This document shows positions 52,412 to 59,917 of a stretch of DNA of 64,000 nt, piece after piece. The notes below the pieces were generated by a model. The model saw nothing but the letters and a program-made list of their open reading frames with translations. It did no database searches and had not been told where the DNA came from. The DNA is from Mycolicibacterium mucogenicum DSM 44124 (GTDB lineage: Bacteria; Actinomycetota; Actinomycetes; Mycobacteriales; Mycobacteriaceae), in NCBI RefSeq assembly GCF_005670685.2, contig NZ_CP062008.1:4712001-4776000 (forward strand), read 5' to 3'. Positions within the stretch are counted from its first letter, which is position 1. Every line of letters begins with the position of its first letter. Made by a program: the position numbers and the translations under genes.

Positions 52412-52967
52412 CTGATGCGACCATTCCGGTGCCGGTCGAAACCGGTCCGAATTGCCGCTCTATCTGCGTCGGTCCGGCTGGCGTTCTCACAGTCCGGGCC
52501 TTACAGGACACAGGGCACGCGTCTAGATCACTGAGCAACGCTCAGGCTAGAAGGTGTCAGGTGCGGGTGAGGTGGGCAGGATGCAGCCAGCGCAACGTCC
52601 AACATTAGCGTAGGACGGCGCATTCCTCAACCACGGCATGTTTGGGGAGAGTTTCAACGGATAACGCTGGCTGGCGTCTGAACCCATCAACACAACTCTC
52701 GAATACATGCTGCCCAACAGATTGGCCCGTTTGCGGGCATCAGTCAAGACTTGCCACGGTGTTTGGTGTGGAGTTTTGCCGGCAAATGGCGAACCGGGGC
52801 GCTTTCATCGTGACGCAGCAGGTCCGCCGGCGCCACTCACAGGGCACGGCCGGCAGATCAGGCGTGACCAAGATCACGGTCCGTCCACCCCTCCGCAACG
52901 CCTCGAGCGTGCCCGCAGCGCCCGCCGAGCGGAGTTTCGCCGTCTGAGTGCACCCTCACCGAGACAA
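52412..52967. other. rpoB upstream region, no gene
   Basis: Between the rpoB start and the mkl terminator there is no convincing gene. On the minus strand it contains the rpoB leader (52412 to about 52595), with the hairpin CTGAGC-AAC-GCTCAG (52531-52545) framed by TCTAG/CTAGA, and a promoter (52602-52630). From 52640 to 52967 I see nothing specific; a second, more distant rpoB promoter is possible. Confidence 0.75.
52602..52630 (-). promoter_or_regulatory. Candidate rpoB promoter
   Basis: Minus strand: TTGAGG (52625-52630), a 17-base spacer and TAATGT (52602-52607). Predicted start near 52595, giving a leader of about 184 nt. This is the best SigA-type match in the 600-bp gap. Confidence 0.6.
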
Positions 52968-53008
52968 AATCGCGCCCGGGCTGGATTCCAGCCCGGGCGC
53001 GATTTTCG
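52968..53008 (-). terminator. Bidirectional intrinsic terminator after mkl
   Basis: Perfect 19-bp arms (52968-52986 and 52990-53008) with a 3-base ATT loop; the arm starts AAAATCGCGCCCGGG, so both strands end in four Ts. It begins 12 bases after the mkl stop on the minus strand. Confidence 0.85.
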
Positions 53009-53020
53009 ACGTTCTGCGGA

Positions 53021-54046
53021 TCAGGCCCGCGGAATCTGGGCGGTCACCGGGTCGTCAGCACCGCGGCCGTTCTTGTTGAGGTCTTCGAGGATGGCGGCCT
53101 GCGCGGCGGGCGGCAGGGTGTGCAGGATCGAACGCACGCGCGCCTGACGGCGGGCGACGGCCTGCCGGACGGGCATGCCCGGGGTGACCTCGATCTGCGG
53201 CGGCACACCCTCGATCTCCTCGACACCACCGTCGGAGTGACCGGCGTCGATCGCGGCCTGCTCGGCGGCAGCGGTCGCGGCGTCCTTCTCCTCGGACATA
53301 CCGATCGGGCCGATACGACGACCGTTGAGGAACTGCTTGACCGCGGGCTCCTCACTGGTCAGCAGCACCTCGCGGGGACCGAACATGACCAGGTGCTTGC
53401 GGTAGAGCATGCCGATGTTGTCCGGCACCGTACGCACGATGTTGATGTTGTGGGTAACGATCAGCACCGTCGCGTCGATCTGGGCGTTGATGTCGATCAG
53501 CAGCTGCGACAGGTAGGCGGTACGGACCGGGTCCAGACCGGAGTCCGGCTCGTCGACCAGGATGATCTTGGGGTCCAGCACGAGGGCGCGGGCCAGGCCG
53601 GCACGCTTGCGCATACCACCGGAGATTTCGCCCGGGAACTTGTGACCGTCGTTGGGCATACCCACGACGTCCAGCTTCTCCATGACGATCTTGCGGATCT
53701 CGGACTCGGACTTCTTGGTGTGCTCACGCAGCGGGAAGGCCGTGTTGTCGTAGATGTTCATCGAGCCGAACAGCGCGCCGTCCTGGAACAGCACACCGAA
53801 CAGGGTGCGGATCTCGTACAACTCCTTGGCCGAGCACTCGATGATGTTGGTGCCGTCGATGACGATCGAGCCGCGCTCGGGGCGCAGCAGGCCGATCAGG
53901 GACTTCAGGAACACGGACTTACCGGTACCGGACGGACCCAGCATGACGCTGACCTCACCGGCGGGAATGGTCAAAGTGACGTCTTCCCAAATCTTCGACG
54001 ACCCAAAGGACTTGCTCAGTCCCGTTACGTCGATTTGGACGCCCAT
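53021..54046 (-). CDS. mkl: Mkl/MceG, ATPase of Mce lipid importers
   Basis: ATG 54046 (MGVQIDVTGLSKSFGSSKIWEDVTL) follows GGAAGGG and gives 341 residues. Walker A GPSGTGKS, signature SGGMRKRAGLARAL, Walker B IILVDEPDSGLDPV and the His switch VTHN are all present. The C-terminal extension of about 90 residues (from GPIGMSEEKDA to the end) is typical of MceG, which powers the Mce systems that import cholesterol and fatty acids. It stands alone here, away from yrbE/mce genes, as in other mycobacteria. Confidence 0.94.
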   Translation of the reverse strand: MGVQIDVTGLSKSFGSSKIWEDVTLTIPAGEVSVMLGPSGTGKSVFLKSLIGLLRPERGSIVIDGTNIIECSAKELYEIRTLFGVLFQDGALFGSMNIYDNTAFPLREHTKKSESEIRKIVMEKLDVVGMPNDGHKFPGEISGGMRKRAGLARALVLDPKIILVDEPDSGLDPVRTAYLSQLLIDINAQIDATVLIVTHNINIVRTVPDNIGMLYRKHLVMFGPREVLLTSEEPAVKQFLNGRRIGPIGMSEEKDAATAAAEQAAIDAGHSDGGVEEIEGVPPQIEVTPGMPVRQAVARRQARVRSILHTLPPAAQAAILEDLNKNGRGADDPVTAQIPRA

Positions 54047-54254
54047 GTGAGATCCCTTCCGCCAGCGCTCGCGCGCCATTTGCTGCCCTGCCTGTGGCTT
54101 GAGTCACTGTAGCGCATCGATCGCGGCCTGTTGCACCTTGTTCCAACTATCGGACGGCCCGCCACAAAGTCACTCCGATGGATGCGGAGCCAACTACCCC
54201 ATCGTCCCCCGGATGGTCCGAAATGCCCCGATTTATATCCCCTGAAAAGCGAAA

Positions 54255-54285
54255 TCCCCCGGAGTCCACAAGGGACTCCGGGGGA
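54255..54285 (-). terminator. Intrinsic terminator after rplL
   Basis: 13-bp perfect arms (TCCCCCGGAGTCC, 54255-54267, and its complement, 54273-54285) with a 5-base loop; the minus strand continues TTTCGCTTTTC. It lies 20 bases after the rplL stop. The remaining gap to mkl (54047-54254) holds the mkl ribosome site and no gene. Confidence 0.87.
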
Positions 54286-54305
54286 AAACGTCAGTTCTGG
54301 CGAAC

Positions 54306-54692
54306 TTACTTGACGGACACCGAAGCGCCGGCGGCCTCGAGCTTGGCCTTGGCGTCCTCGGCGGCCTCCTTCGAGACCTTCTCCAGCAGCGGCTTGGGAG
54401 CGCCGTCGACCAGGTCCTTGGCTTCCTTCAGGCCCAGGCCCGAAACGATCTCGCGGACGACCTTGATGACGCCGATCTTCTTGTCGCCGGCACCCTCGAG
54501 GATGACGTCGAACTCGGACTGCTCTTCACCGGCCTCAGCGGCGGCGGGAGCGGCACCAGCGGCGGCAACGGCGACCGGAGCGGCGGCGGTGACGTCGAAG
54601 GTCTCCTCGAACTGCTTCACGAACTCCGAGAGCTCCAGCAGGGTCATTTCCTTGAACGCGTCGAGCAGTTCTTCGGTGGACAGCTTGGCCAT
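54306..54692 (-). CDS. rplL: 50S ribosomal protein L7/L12
   Basis: L7/L12, 128 residues, acidic. N-terminal dimerisation helices ([28 protein letters not shown]), an Ala-rich hinge ([17 protein letters not shown]) and the C-terminal factor-binding domain ([33 protein letters not shown]). It recruits EF-Tu and EF-G to the ribosome stalk. It follows rplJ by 60 bases and ends at a strong terminator. Confidence 0.97.
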   Translation of the reverse strand: MAKLSTEELLDAFKEMTLLELSEFVKQFEETFDVTAAAPVAVAAAGAAPAAAEAGEEQSEFDVILEGAGDKKIGVIKVVREIVSGLGLKEAKDLVDGAPKPLLEKVSKEAAEDAKAKLEAAGASVSVK

Positions 54693-54752
54693 GTGAATGG
54701 TCCTTCCTTATTACTTCTTTTGTGGTTGTGGGGTTTCGGTTGAAGCCGAGCC

Positions 54753-55277
54753 TCAGTTTTCTGAGGCGGCCTTCTTGTCCTGCAGAGCGGCCGCCAGGCG
54801 GGCGATCTGAGACGCGGGCGCAGCGAACAGCGCGGCGGTCTGAGACTGCTTTGCCTTCATGGCGCCGGCCAGCTTGGACAGCAGCACTTCGCGCGACTCG
54901 AGGTCGGCGATCTTCTCGACCTGGGCCACGGACAGCGCAGCGCCGTCCATGTAGCCGCCCTTGATGACGAGCTGCTTGTGATCCTTCGCGAACTTCTTGA
55001 GTGCCTTCGCGGCATCGACCGGCTCGCCGGTGATGAACGCGATGGCGGTCGGACCTGCGAACAGGTCGTCGAGGCCTTCGATCCCGGCCTCCGAGGCGGC
55101 GCGCTTGACCAGGGTGTTCTTGGCGACGGTGTAGGTCGCGGAAGCACCAAGGGAACGACGCAGCTCGGCGAGATTGGCAACCGTCAGACCGCGGTACTCG
55201 GTCACGACAGTGGCCGTCGAGGCCTTGAACTGTTCGGCGATGTCAGCGACCGCAGTGGCTTTTTCAGCCGTGGCCAT
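54753..55277 (-). CDS. rplJ: 50S ribosomal protein L10
   Basis: L10, 174 residues. The N-terminal rRNA-binding region ([33 protein letters not shown]) and the C-terminal helix that carries L7/L12 dimers are complete. In other bacteria the L10-L12 complex represses this operon by binding its leader, and a leader with a terminator-like hairpin is found here. Confidence 0.97.
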   Translation of the reverse strand: MATAEKATAVADIAEQFKASTATVVTEYRGLTVANLAELRRSLGASATYTVAKNTLVKRAASEAGIEGLDDLFAGPTAIAFITGEPVDAAKALKKFAKDHKQLVIKGGYMDGAALSVAQVEKIADLESREVLLSKLAGAMKAKQSQTAALFAAPASQIARLAAALQDKKAASEN

Positions 55278-55505
55278 ACATGCCTCCTTGTGGTGTATTC
55301 ATCGGCCCACTGGAGACTGCCGGGGATTCGGTCCGGAAATGCAAAGCGCCCCGACACAGAAAGGTCGGGGCGCGCAGAATCAAAACTCTGAAAACCTCGT
55401 CCTCCTGCGTGGGCCGCCCGGAAAATCCGGAACCTTCAACCGATTGCCGAGCTACTTACTCTTCGCGCAAGCGGCTCATCGGTGACCGACGGTCTTCGGT
55501 GGAAC
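55278..55505 (-). ncRNA. L10 leader (5' UTR of rplJ-rplL)
   Basis: The expected transcript from the promoter at 55512-55541 runs about 228 nt before the rplJ ATG. It contains a 10-bp terminator-like hairpin (55346-55373) and several GC-rich stems upstream. Leaders of this sort in Firmicutes and Actinobacteria form the L10 autoregulatory RNA; the binding kink-turn itself was not verified by eye. Confidence 0.65.
55346..55373 (-). terminator. Attenuator hairpin in the L10 leader
   Basis: Arms GCGCCCCGAC (55346-55355) and GTCGGGGCGC (55364-55373) are perfect complements with an 8-base loop. The minus strand continues TTTGCATTT, a weak U-rich tract, 69 bases before rplJ. It can act as the regulated terminator of the L10-L12 feedback loop. 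Confidence 0.75.
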
Positions 55506-55511
55506 TGGACC

Positions 55512-55541
55512 AGAGTAGCCGACGACCTGCCGATCAGCCAA
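55512..55541 (-). promoter_or_regulatory. Candidate rplJ promoter
   Basis: Minus strand: TTGGCT (55536-55541), an 18-base spacer and TACTCT (55512-55517). Predicted start near 55505. Confidence 0.5.
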
Positions 55542-55558
55542 AACGGCGGTGCCGCGGG

Positions 55559-56470
55559 CTACGGCTGCCCGCGGCGCACCGCATCCGGCGCCGGCAACTG
55601 CCACTGCCGGCCCTGCTCGAGGTCGAAGCTCATGGGCTCGTAGCGCAGCATGCCGGTGCCCGGGTACGGGGTGTACTCGCCGAACCACACGTCGCCGTCG
55701 ACGGCATAGAGGTCGACGCGGATGAAGTCCCAGTCGGCGCCCAGGACCCTCGCGATCTCCAGCATCTTGTCCAGCTCGACGGGCCGTTCCTCGGGTGCGA
55801 CCGGGTGAATGCGCCAGCGCACCGGCAGCTGACGCCAGTCGGCGTCCAGAAAGGTGGTGGTCTGCTTGTTTCCGAACCGGCCGCGGTTCACCTGGATCAG
55901 CTCGACGCGGCCGTCGAAGACGAAGAACTTGTAGTCGACGGGCGCTTCGCCGTCCGGCGTCGGGATGCGCTCCTCGAGCAGCAACAACGGCCGCGCTTCG
56001 CTGTAACCCCACTCGCCGAGCTCGAGCGGCGTCTCCTGGAACCAGCTTCTGGTCTGGTCCCGCAGGCGGTCCAGATCGGTGTGCGGATCAGGACCGAACA
56101 GCGCCTGGCCGCTGCTGGCATTGGGTTTGAGCACCCAGGACGGGAGCGACGCCAGGTCCGGCGCGTCGCGCAGGTCGGTGCCGGACCAGTACGTGGCGGG
56201 AATCCGGAGATCGGCGCCGGGGTACGCCGCGCAGGCCATCTCCTTCATCCACATCTTGTCGCAGGCCTTGACGATCCGGTCCCGCCGATCGTGGAAGATG
56301 CGCCAGTTGACCTTCTCGTTGAAGGTCGTCGGCTCATCGAAGTTGCCCCGCTTGCGGATCATCAAGAGATAGAGGACATGCCGCAGGAACCGGACCGGAA
56401 TCAGCGCAAGCAGCCGGCGCCGGACGGACATGAGCCACGACGGCGTCGCGATGTATGTCAGCAGCGGCAC
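55559..56470 (-). CDS. TupA-like ATP-grasp protein
   Basis: GTG 56470, 4 bases after the upstream formyltransferase stop, gives 303 residues. The N-terminus (RRRLLALIPVRFLRHVLYLLMIRKRGNFDEPTTFNEKVNWRIFHDRRDRIVKACDKMWMKEMA) and the ATP-grasp core (WVLKPNASSGQALFG, LLLLEERI, VDYKFFVFDGRVELIQVNRGRFGNKQ, FIRVDLYAVDGDVWFGEYTPYPGTGM) match TupA-like ATP-grasp proteins, which join carboxylates to amines, for instance Glu to a polymer. The product is unknown. With the formyltransferase it forms a two-gene, iron-box-controlled operon. Confidence 0.82.
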   Translation of the reverse strand: MPLLTYIATPSWLMSVRRRLLALIPVRFLRHVLYLLMIRKRGNFDEPTTFNEKVNWRIFHDRRDRIVKACDKMWMKEMACAAYPGADLRIPATYWSGTDLRDAPDLASLPSWVLKPNASSGQALFGPDPHTDLDRLRDQTRSWFQETPLELGEWGYSEARPLLLLEERIPTPDGEAPVDYKFFVFDGRVELIQVNRGRFGNKQTTTFLDADWRQLPVRWRIHPVAPEERPVELDKMLEIARVLGADWDFIRVDLYAVDGDVWFGEYTPYPGTGMLRYEPMSFDLEQGRQWQLPAPDAVRRGQP

Positions 56471-56474
56471 GGGT

Positions 56475-57413
56475 TCAGACCCCGGTGGTGAGGTAACCGC
56501 CGCGGCGGAAGAACTCCGCTCCCCCGTGTTCCACCCCGTCGGCCGTGCGGAGCCGGGTGATGACCAGGCCGAGGTTCCCGCCGCGGTGGGCATGCGCGCC
56601 GCACACCACCGCGCCGCCGCCCTCCTGCACGATCACCCGGCCGGGGGTGCCGCCGTAGCGGATGTCGGACACCTTGGACTCGAGCACCTCGATGCGCTCA
56701 CCGCGGTAGAAGGTGAACGCGCGCGGGTAGGGGTCCGACAGCGCGCGGACGAGGCGCTCCAGATCCTCTGCCGGCCAGCTCCAGTCGATGAGGCTGTCGC
56801 GTTCGGAGCGCTTGTGGAAGTAGGTCCGCTCGGCCTTGTCCTGCGGCCGCCACTGTGCGGTGCCCGCTTCCAGCGCGGTCAGCGCCTCGTCGAGCGCACC
56901 GGGGATCAGGTCGATGCCGCGCATCACCAGTTCCGTGCCGGTGTCGTCGGGTCCGATGGACAGCGAACGCTGGACCAGGATGTCGCCGGCGTCGAGCTCG
57001 GCGTTCATGCGATGGATGGTCAGGCCGATGTGCGATTGGCCGCTGATCAGCGACCAGATGACCGGCGAGAAGCCGGTGCCCTTCGGCAGCAGGGAGTCGT
57101 GCAGGTTCAGGGTGCCGTGCGGCGGCAGGTCGTAGAGCTCGTCCGTCATCCGCGTGTACCAGCTGTTGACGACGATGACGTCGGGTTCGGAGCGCTTGAC
57201 GAGGTCGATGGTCTCGTGGTCGGCGCGCATGGTCAGGTGGACCGGGATGTCGTGCGCCTGGGCGAGTTCCTCGACCGAGTCCGAGAAGATCGCCTTGTAC
57301 GACTCGGTGCTGGTCGGGTGCGTGACGACCATCGGCACGTCGTGTCCCAGATCGATCAGCGCCTGCAGCGTCTTGACCCCCCACGTCTGATAACCGAAGA
57401 AGACGACGCGCAT
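56475..57413 (-). CDS. FxbA-like N-formyltransferase
   Basis: A 312-residue formyl-tetrahydrofolate-dependent transferase. The N-terminal domain starts RVVFFGYQTWGVKTLQALIDLGHDV. The active-site region NLHDSLLPKGTGFSPVIW with the later MNAELDAGDILVQRSL supplies the Asn, His and Asp of the family. A C-terminal OB-like domain (YPRAFTFYRGERIEVLESKV ... GRVIVQEGGGAVVCG) is like that of Fmt/ArnA proteins. The text is close to FxbA, which I recall as the formyltransferase of exochelin synthesis. An iron box 72 bp upstream supports a siderophore role. Formylation of an amino sugar is the alternative. Confidence 0.85.
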   Translation of the reverse strand: MRVVFFGYQTWGVKTLQALIDLGHDVPMVVTHPTSTESYKAIFSDSVEELAQAHDIPVHLTMRADHETIDLVKRSEPDVIVVNSWYTRMTDELYDLPPHGTLNLHDSLLPKGTGFSPVIWSLISGQSHIGLTIHRMNAELDAGDILVQRSLSIGPDDTGTELVMRGIDLIPGALDEALTALEAGTAQWRPQDKAERTYFHKRSERDSLIDWSWPAEDLERLVRALSDPYPRAFTFYRGERIEVLESKVSDIRYGGTPGRVIVQEGGGAVVCGAHAHRGGNLGLVITRLRTADGVEHGGAEFFRRGGYLTTGV

Positions 57414-57484
57414 GCCAATACCTCACTAAGTCTGATTCCGCTGTCGATCGGCACGATGTCCGCCGACCGTTCATCAAGATCAAC

Positions 57485-57503
57485 TTAGCTAAGTCTTGCC
57501 TAA
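57485..57503. promoter_or_regulatory. IdeR-type iron box
   Basis: On the minus strand TTAGGCAAGACTTAGCTAA matches 14 of 19 positions of the IdeR consensus TTAGGTTAGGCTAACCTAA. It lies 72 bp before the formyltransferase ATG in the 116-bp gap. Iron-loaded IdeR would repress the formyltransferase/ATP-grasp pair. Confidence 0.72.
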
Positions 57504-57529
57504 GTTGGTGAGCTACCCTCCCAGGCGGT

Positions 57530-57979
57530 TCACAGCTTCGCCGTCCCGGCAAGCACTACCAGGACAAACGCCACGAGCAGGAGCGCCACCCGCACCCAGT
57601 GCAGCCGGTCCCAGCGGTGTGCCAATTCCCGGCTGGTCGGCGCCTCGTCAGTGCCGGCACCCGCCCACGCCGCGACGCGGTTGTTGATCGGAACCAGGGC
57701 GGTCAGCGTCAGGACCATCACCACCGCCATCAGCACCACCGCGGCGATGGGCAGCGGCGTCGGGTCGAACACCGCATTCCCCACCAGCAGCGCGGCCGCG
57801 GCGGCGTACCAGAACGGCATCACCGTCCCGAGGATCCGGCTGCCGGTCGCGCGCGCCTGGCGGTAGGCGTCGTCGGGCAGTCGTTCGAAGATCGGATTGG
57901 TGAACGCGGCGACGCCGAACTCCACGCCGACGAGCGTGCCGACGATGATCACCGTGAGAACCTGCGCGATGTGCTCCAT
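57530..57979 (-). CDS. DUF1772 membrane protein
   Basis: ATG 57979 is preferred because the longer frame would begin inside the operator for the divergent HxlR gene; it gives 149 residues with four membrane helices. The pattern GTLVGVEFGVAAFTNPIFERLPDDAYRQARATGSRILGTVMPFWY and the end HRWDRLHWVRVALLLVAFVLV are DUF1772 (anthrone oxygenase-like) features. HxlR-DUF1772 divergent pairs are frequent in actinobacteria; the biochemical role is uncertain. Confidence 0.82.
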   Translation of the reverse strand: MEHIAQVLTVIIVGTLVGVEFGVAAFTNPIFERLPDDAYRQARATGSRILGTVMPFWYAAAAALLVGNAVFDPTPLPIAAVVLMAVVMVLTLTALVPINNRVAAWAGAGTDEAPTSRELAHRWDRLHWVRVALLLVAFVLVVLAGTAKL

Positions 57980-58000
57980 GACATCGAGCCTGGTCACTAC

Positions 58001-58035
58001 ACTGACAAATAACAAGGTACTGACAAATTAGTCAG
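58001..58035. promoter_or_regulatory. HxlR operator candidate
   Basis: ACTGACAAAT occurs twice 18 bp apart (58001-58010, 58019-58028), and CTGAC (58020-58024) pairs with GTCAG (58031-58035). It lies between the divergent DUF1772 and HxlR starts. Confidence 0.6.
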
Positions 58036-58058
58036 TGCAGGAGCGACGGGAGCGCATC

Positions 58059-58487
58059 ATGGCGGTGTCGAAGAAGGAAATCGGTGAGTGCCCGATCGAC
58101 GCCGCCCTGTCGGTGGTCGACGGCCGCTGGAAAGGCACCATTCTGTGGCGGCTCACGGACGGACCGATGCGCACCGCCGAGCTCCGGCGCAGCATTCCCG
58201 AGATCACCGAGCGCATGCTCATCCGGCACCTGCACGAGCTCGTGGCCGACGGCATCATCGACCGCCACGACGCCGGCACGGTGCCGCCCTGCGTGCACTA
58301 TTCGATCTCGGAGTACGGCAAGACACTGGGCCCGGTGTTGTGGGCGCTGTGCGACTGGGGCCGAAAGCACATGGAACGGGCCGCTTCTCAGGGACGGAAG
58401 AGCGCAGCCGCGCCGACGAGTCCGGCGTCGCCGCCGAGTTCGGCGGGCACCACGCGCAGGCCGCGCAGGAAGCTGAGCCCCGCGTAG
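58059..58487 (+). CDS. HxlR-family winged-helix regulator
   Basis: ATG 58059 with GGGAGC 6 bases upstream gives 142 residues (MAVSKKEIGECPIDAALSVVDGRWKGTILW). The conserved Cys of HxlR proteins is in GECPIDAAL, and the winged helix reads WRLTDGPMRTAELRRSIPEITERMLIRHLHELVADGIIDR. The last ~35 residues are Ala/Pro/Ser/Arg-rich and are encoded over the 3' end of the convergent ROK gene (100 bp shared); this tail is not part of the family domain. It is divergent from the DUF1772 gene and likely controls it in response to thiol stress or electrophiles. Confidence 0.85.
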   Translation: MAVSKKEIGECPIDAALSVVDGRWKGTILWRLTDGPMRTAELRRSIPEITERMLIRHLHELVADGIIDRHDAGTVPPCVHYSISEYGKTLGPVLWALCDWGRKHMERAASQGRKSAAAPTSPASPPSSAGTTRRPRRKLSPA

Positions 58488-59299
58488 CGCGGCAGCGCCG
58501 CCCGCAGCGGCCCGAACAACACCTCCCCCGCGTTCGCCACGCCGCCGCCGATCACCACCAGGTCGAGATCGCAGACGGCCGCGGCCGAGACGATGGCGAC
58601 GGCGATCGCTTCAGCGCCACGCGAGAATGCCTGCACCGCAACCGGATTCCCGCAGCGGGCAGCCTCGGCCAGCGCCTTCGCGTCGGCGTCCGGCGGGGCG
58701 TCCCAGCCGTGCTCGTGCGCCCACTTCGCCAGATGCGGGCCGGAGGCCACCGCCTCCACGCAGCCCTGCCCGCCGCACGCGCATCGCGGGCCGTCGGGTT
58801 CGACGACGACGTGGCCGATGTGTCCGGCATTGCCGGTGCGGCCGAGGTACGGCGCACCGCCCTGCACCAGGCCGCCGCCGATACCGGTCGACACCACCAT
58901 GCCGAGCAGGAATTCCGCCTCCTGACCGGCCCCGCGCCAGTGCTCGCCCATGGCCAGGCACACGACGTCGCCGGCCAGCCGAACCGGCAGTCCGGTGCGC
59001 TCGGCGAGCTGCCGGACCAACGGAAACTCGCGCCAGACAACGACATTGAGCGGACTGACCGTACCCGCCACCACATCGATGGGACCGGCGCAGCCGACGC
59101 CCACGCCGCGCACCGGCCGCCCGCCCGCGGCGGCGAGTGCTTTCCCGAGCAACACGTCGACCGTCGCCCACACCTGCTCGCTGTGCCCGTGCGGGGTGGG
59201 GAGCTGCTCACGGTGCACGAGCGCGCCGTCGGCGTCGACGAGGGCCGCGGCGATCTTGGTGCCGCCGATGTCGAGGGCGAGGATCAGGTCGGACATCAT
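58388..59299 (-). CDS. ROK-family sugar kinase
   Basis: A 303-residue ROK kinase. ATP-binding motif LALDIGGTKIAAALVD at the N-terminus, the sugar-site segments TGIGGGLVQGG and GRTGNAGHIGHVVVEPDG, and the zinc motif CACGGQGCVEAVASG. Relatives phosphorylate glucose, mannose, N-acetylglucosamine or ManNAc. It follows the mannosidase and SurA-like genes on the same strand (7 bp gap), so mannose released by the GH38 enzyme is a reasonable substrate, by inference. Its 3' end is overlapped by the HxlR gene. Confidence 0.9.
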   Translation of the reverse strand: MMSDLILALDIGGTKIAAALVDADGALVHREQLPTPHGHSEQVWATVDVLLGKALAAAGGRPVRGVGVGCAGPIDVVAGTVSPLNVVVWREFPLVRQLAERTGLPVRLAGDVVCLAMGEHWRGAGQEAEFLLGMVVSTGIGGGLVQGGAPYLGRTGNAGHIGHVVVEPDGPRCACGGQGCVEAVASGPHLAKWAHEHGWDAPPDADAKALAEAARCGNPVAVQAFSRGAEAIAVAIVSAAAVCDLDLVVIGGGVANAGEVLFGPLRAALPRYAGLSFLRGLRVVPAELGGDAGLVGAAALFRP

Positions 59300-59305
59300 G
59301 CGCTT

Positions 59306-59917
59306 TCAGTGCCGGTGGACGTGGTCGGGCTGACGCGGGTCGCCGGGATGTTCGTAGCCGGGCGCCAGGTGCACCGACTCGGCGCGGCGGGCGTCGAGCC
59401 AGTGCCGGAAGACCCGCCGGCGCGCCGAACCCAGCAGGTGTGCGGTGACCTGCGGCCGCACCTCATCCAGCTCGGGGTCGACGGTCGGCGCGGTGGACCA
59501 GCCGTCGGGTCCGGGCACGGGCGGCGCGAACCGCAGTGGGTTGCGGGCGTGGTAGCTCTCGACGTCCGCGTCGGGGATCCGCACCTCGGCGGTCACCCGG
59601 ACGAACAGCGCCCGCGCCAGCGGCTGTTCGAGCGCGGCCGCGGCGATACTGCCGAGCTCCATGCGAGCGGCGGCGTCGGGCAGCAGGTCGGTTTCGGCGG
59701 GCGCGCCGCTGTCGGTGACCCCGAGTTCGCCGGCCGCCACGCGCACCACCTCGTCGGTGACGAGCAACTGGGCCAGCCAGCGCCGCAGCTGCCGCCCCTC
59801 ACTGGTCCCAGGCGCCGGAAGCGACGGCGCCAATGCGCCTGCCCGCAAACGTGATTCGCGCTCATCGAGGGCGGTGACGGAAATCTCGCGCCCGGCCACG
59901 GTGGCGACGCAGTTCAT
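59306..59917 (-). CDS. SurA/PpiC-N-domain-like protein
   Basis: ATG 59917 overlaps the mannosidase stop (ATGA) and gives 203 residues. The start VATVAGREISVTALDERESRLR, the later VRIPDADVESYHARNPLRF and VRPQVTAHLLGSARRRVFRHWLDAR resemble the SurA/PrsA chaperone scaffold. The parvulin PPIase domain itself is missing and there is no signal peptide. I recall the M. tuberculosis gene at this position annotated as fabD2, but I see no malonyltransferase GHSxG motif here. Function unknown; it may help the mannosidase fold. Confidence 0.75.
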   Translation of the reverse strand: MNCVATVAGREISVTALDERESRLRAGALAPSLPAPGTSEGRQLRRWLAQLLVTDEVVRVAAGELGVTDSGAPAETDLLPDAAARMELGSIAAAALEQPLARALFVRVTAEVRIPDADVESYHARNPLRFAPPVPGPDGWSTAPTVDPELDEVRPQVTAHLLGSARRRVFRHWLDARRAESVHLAPGYEHPGDPRQPDHVHRH

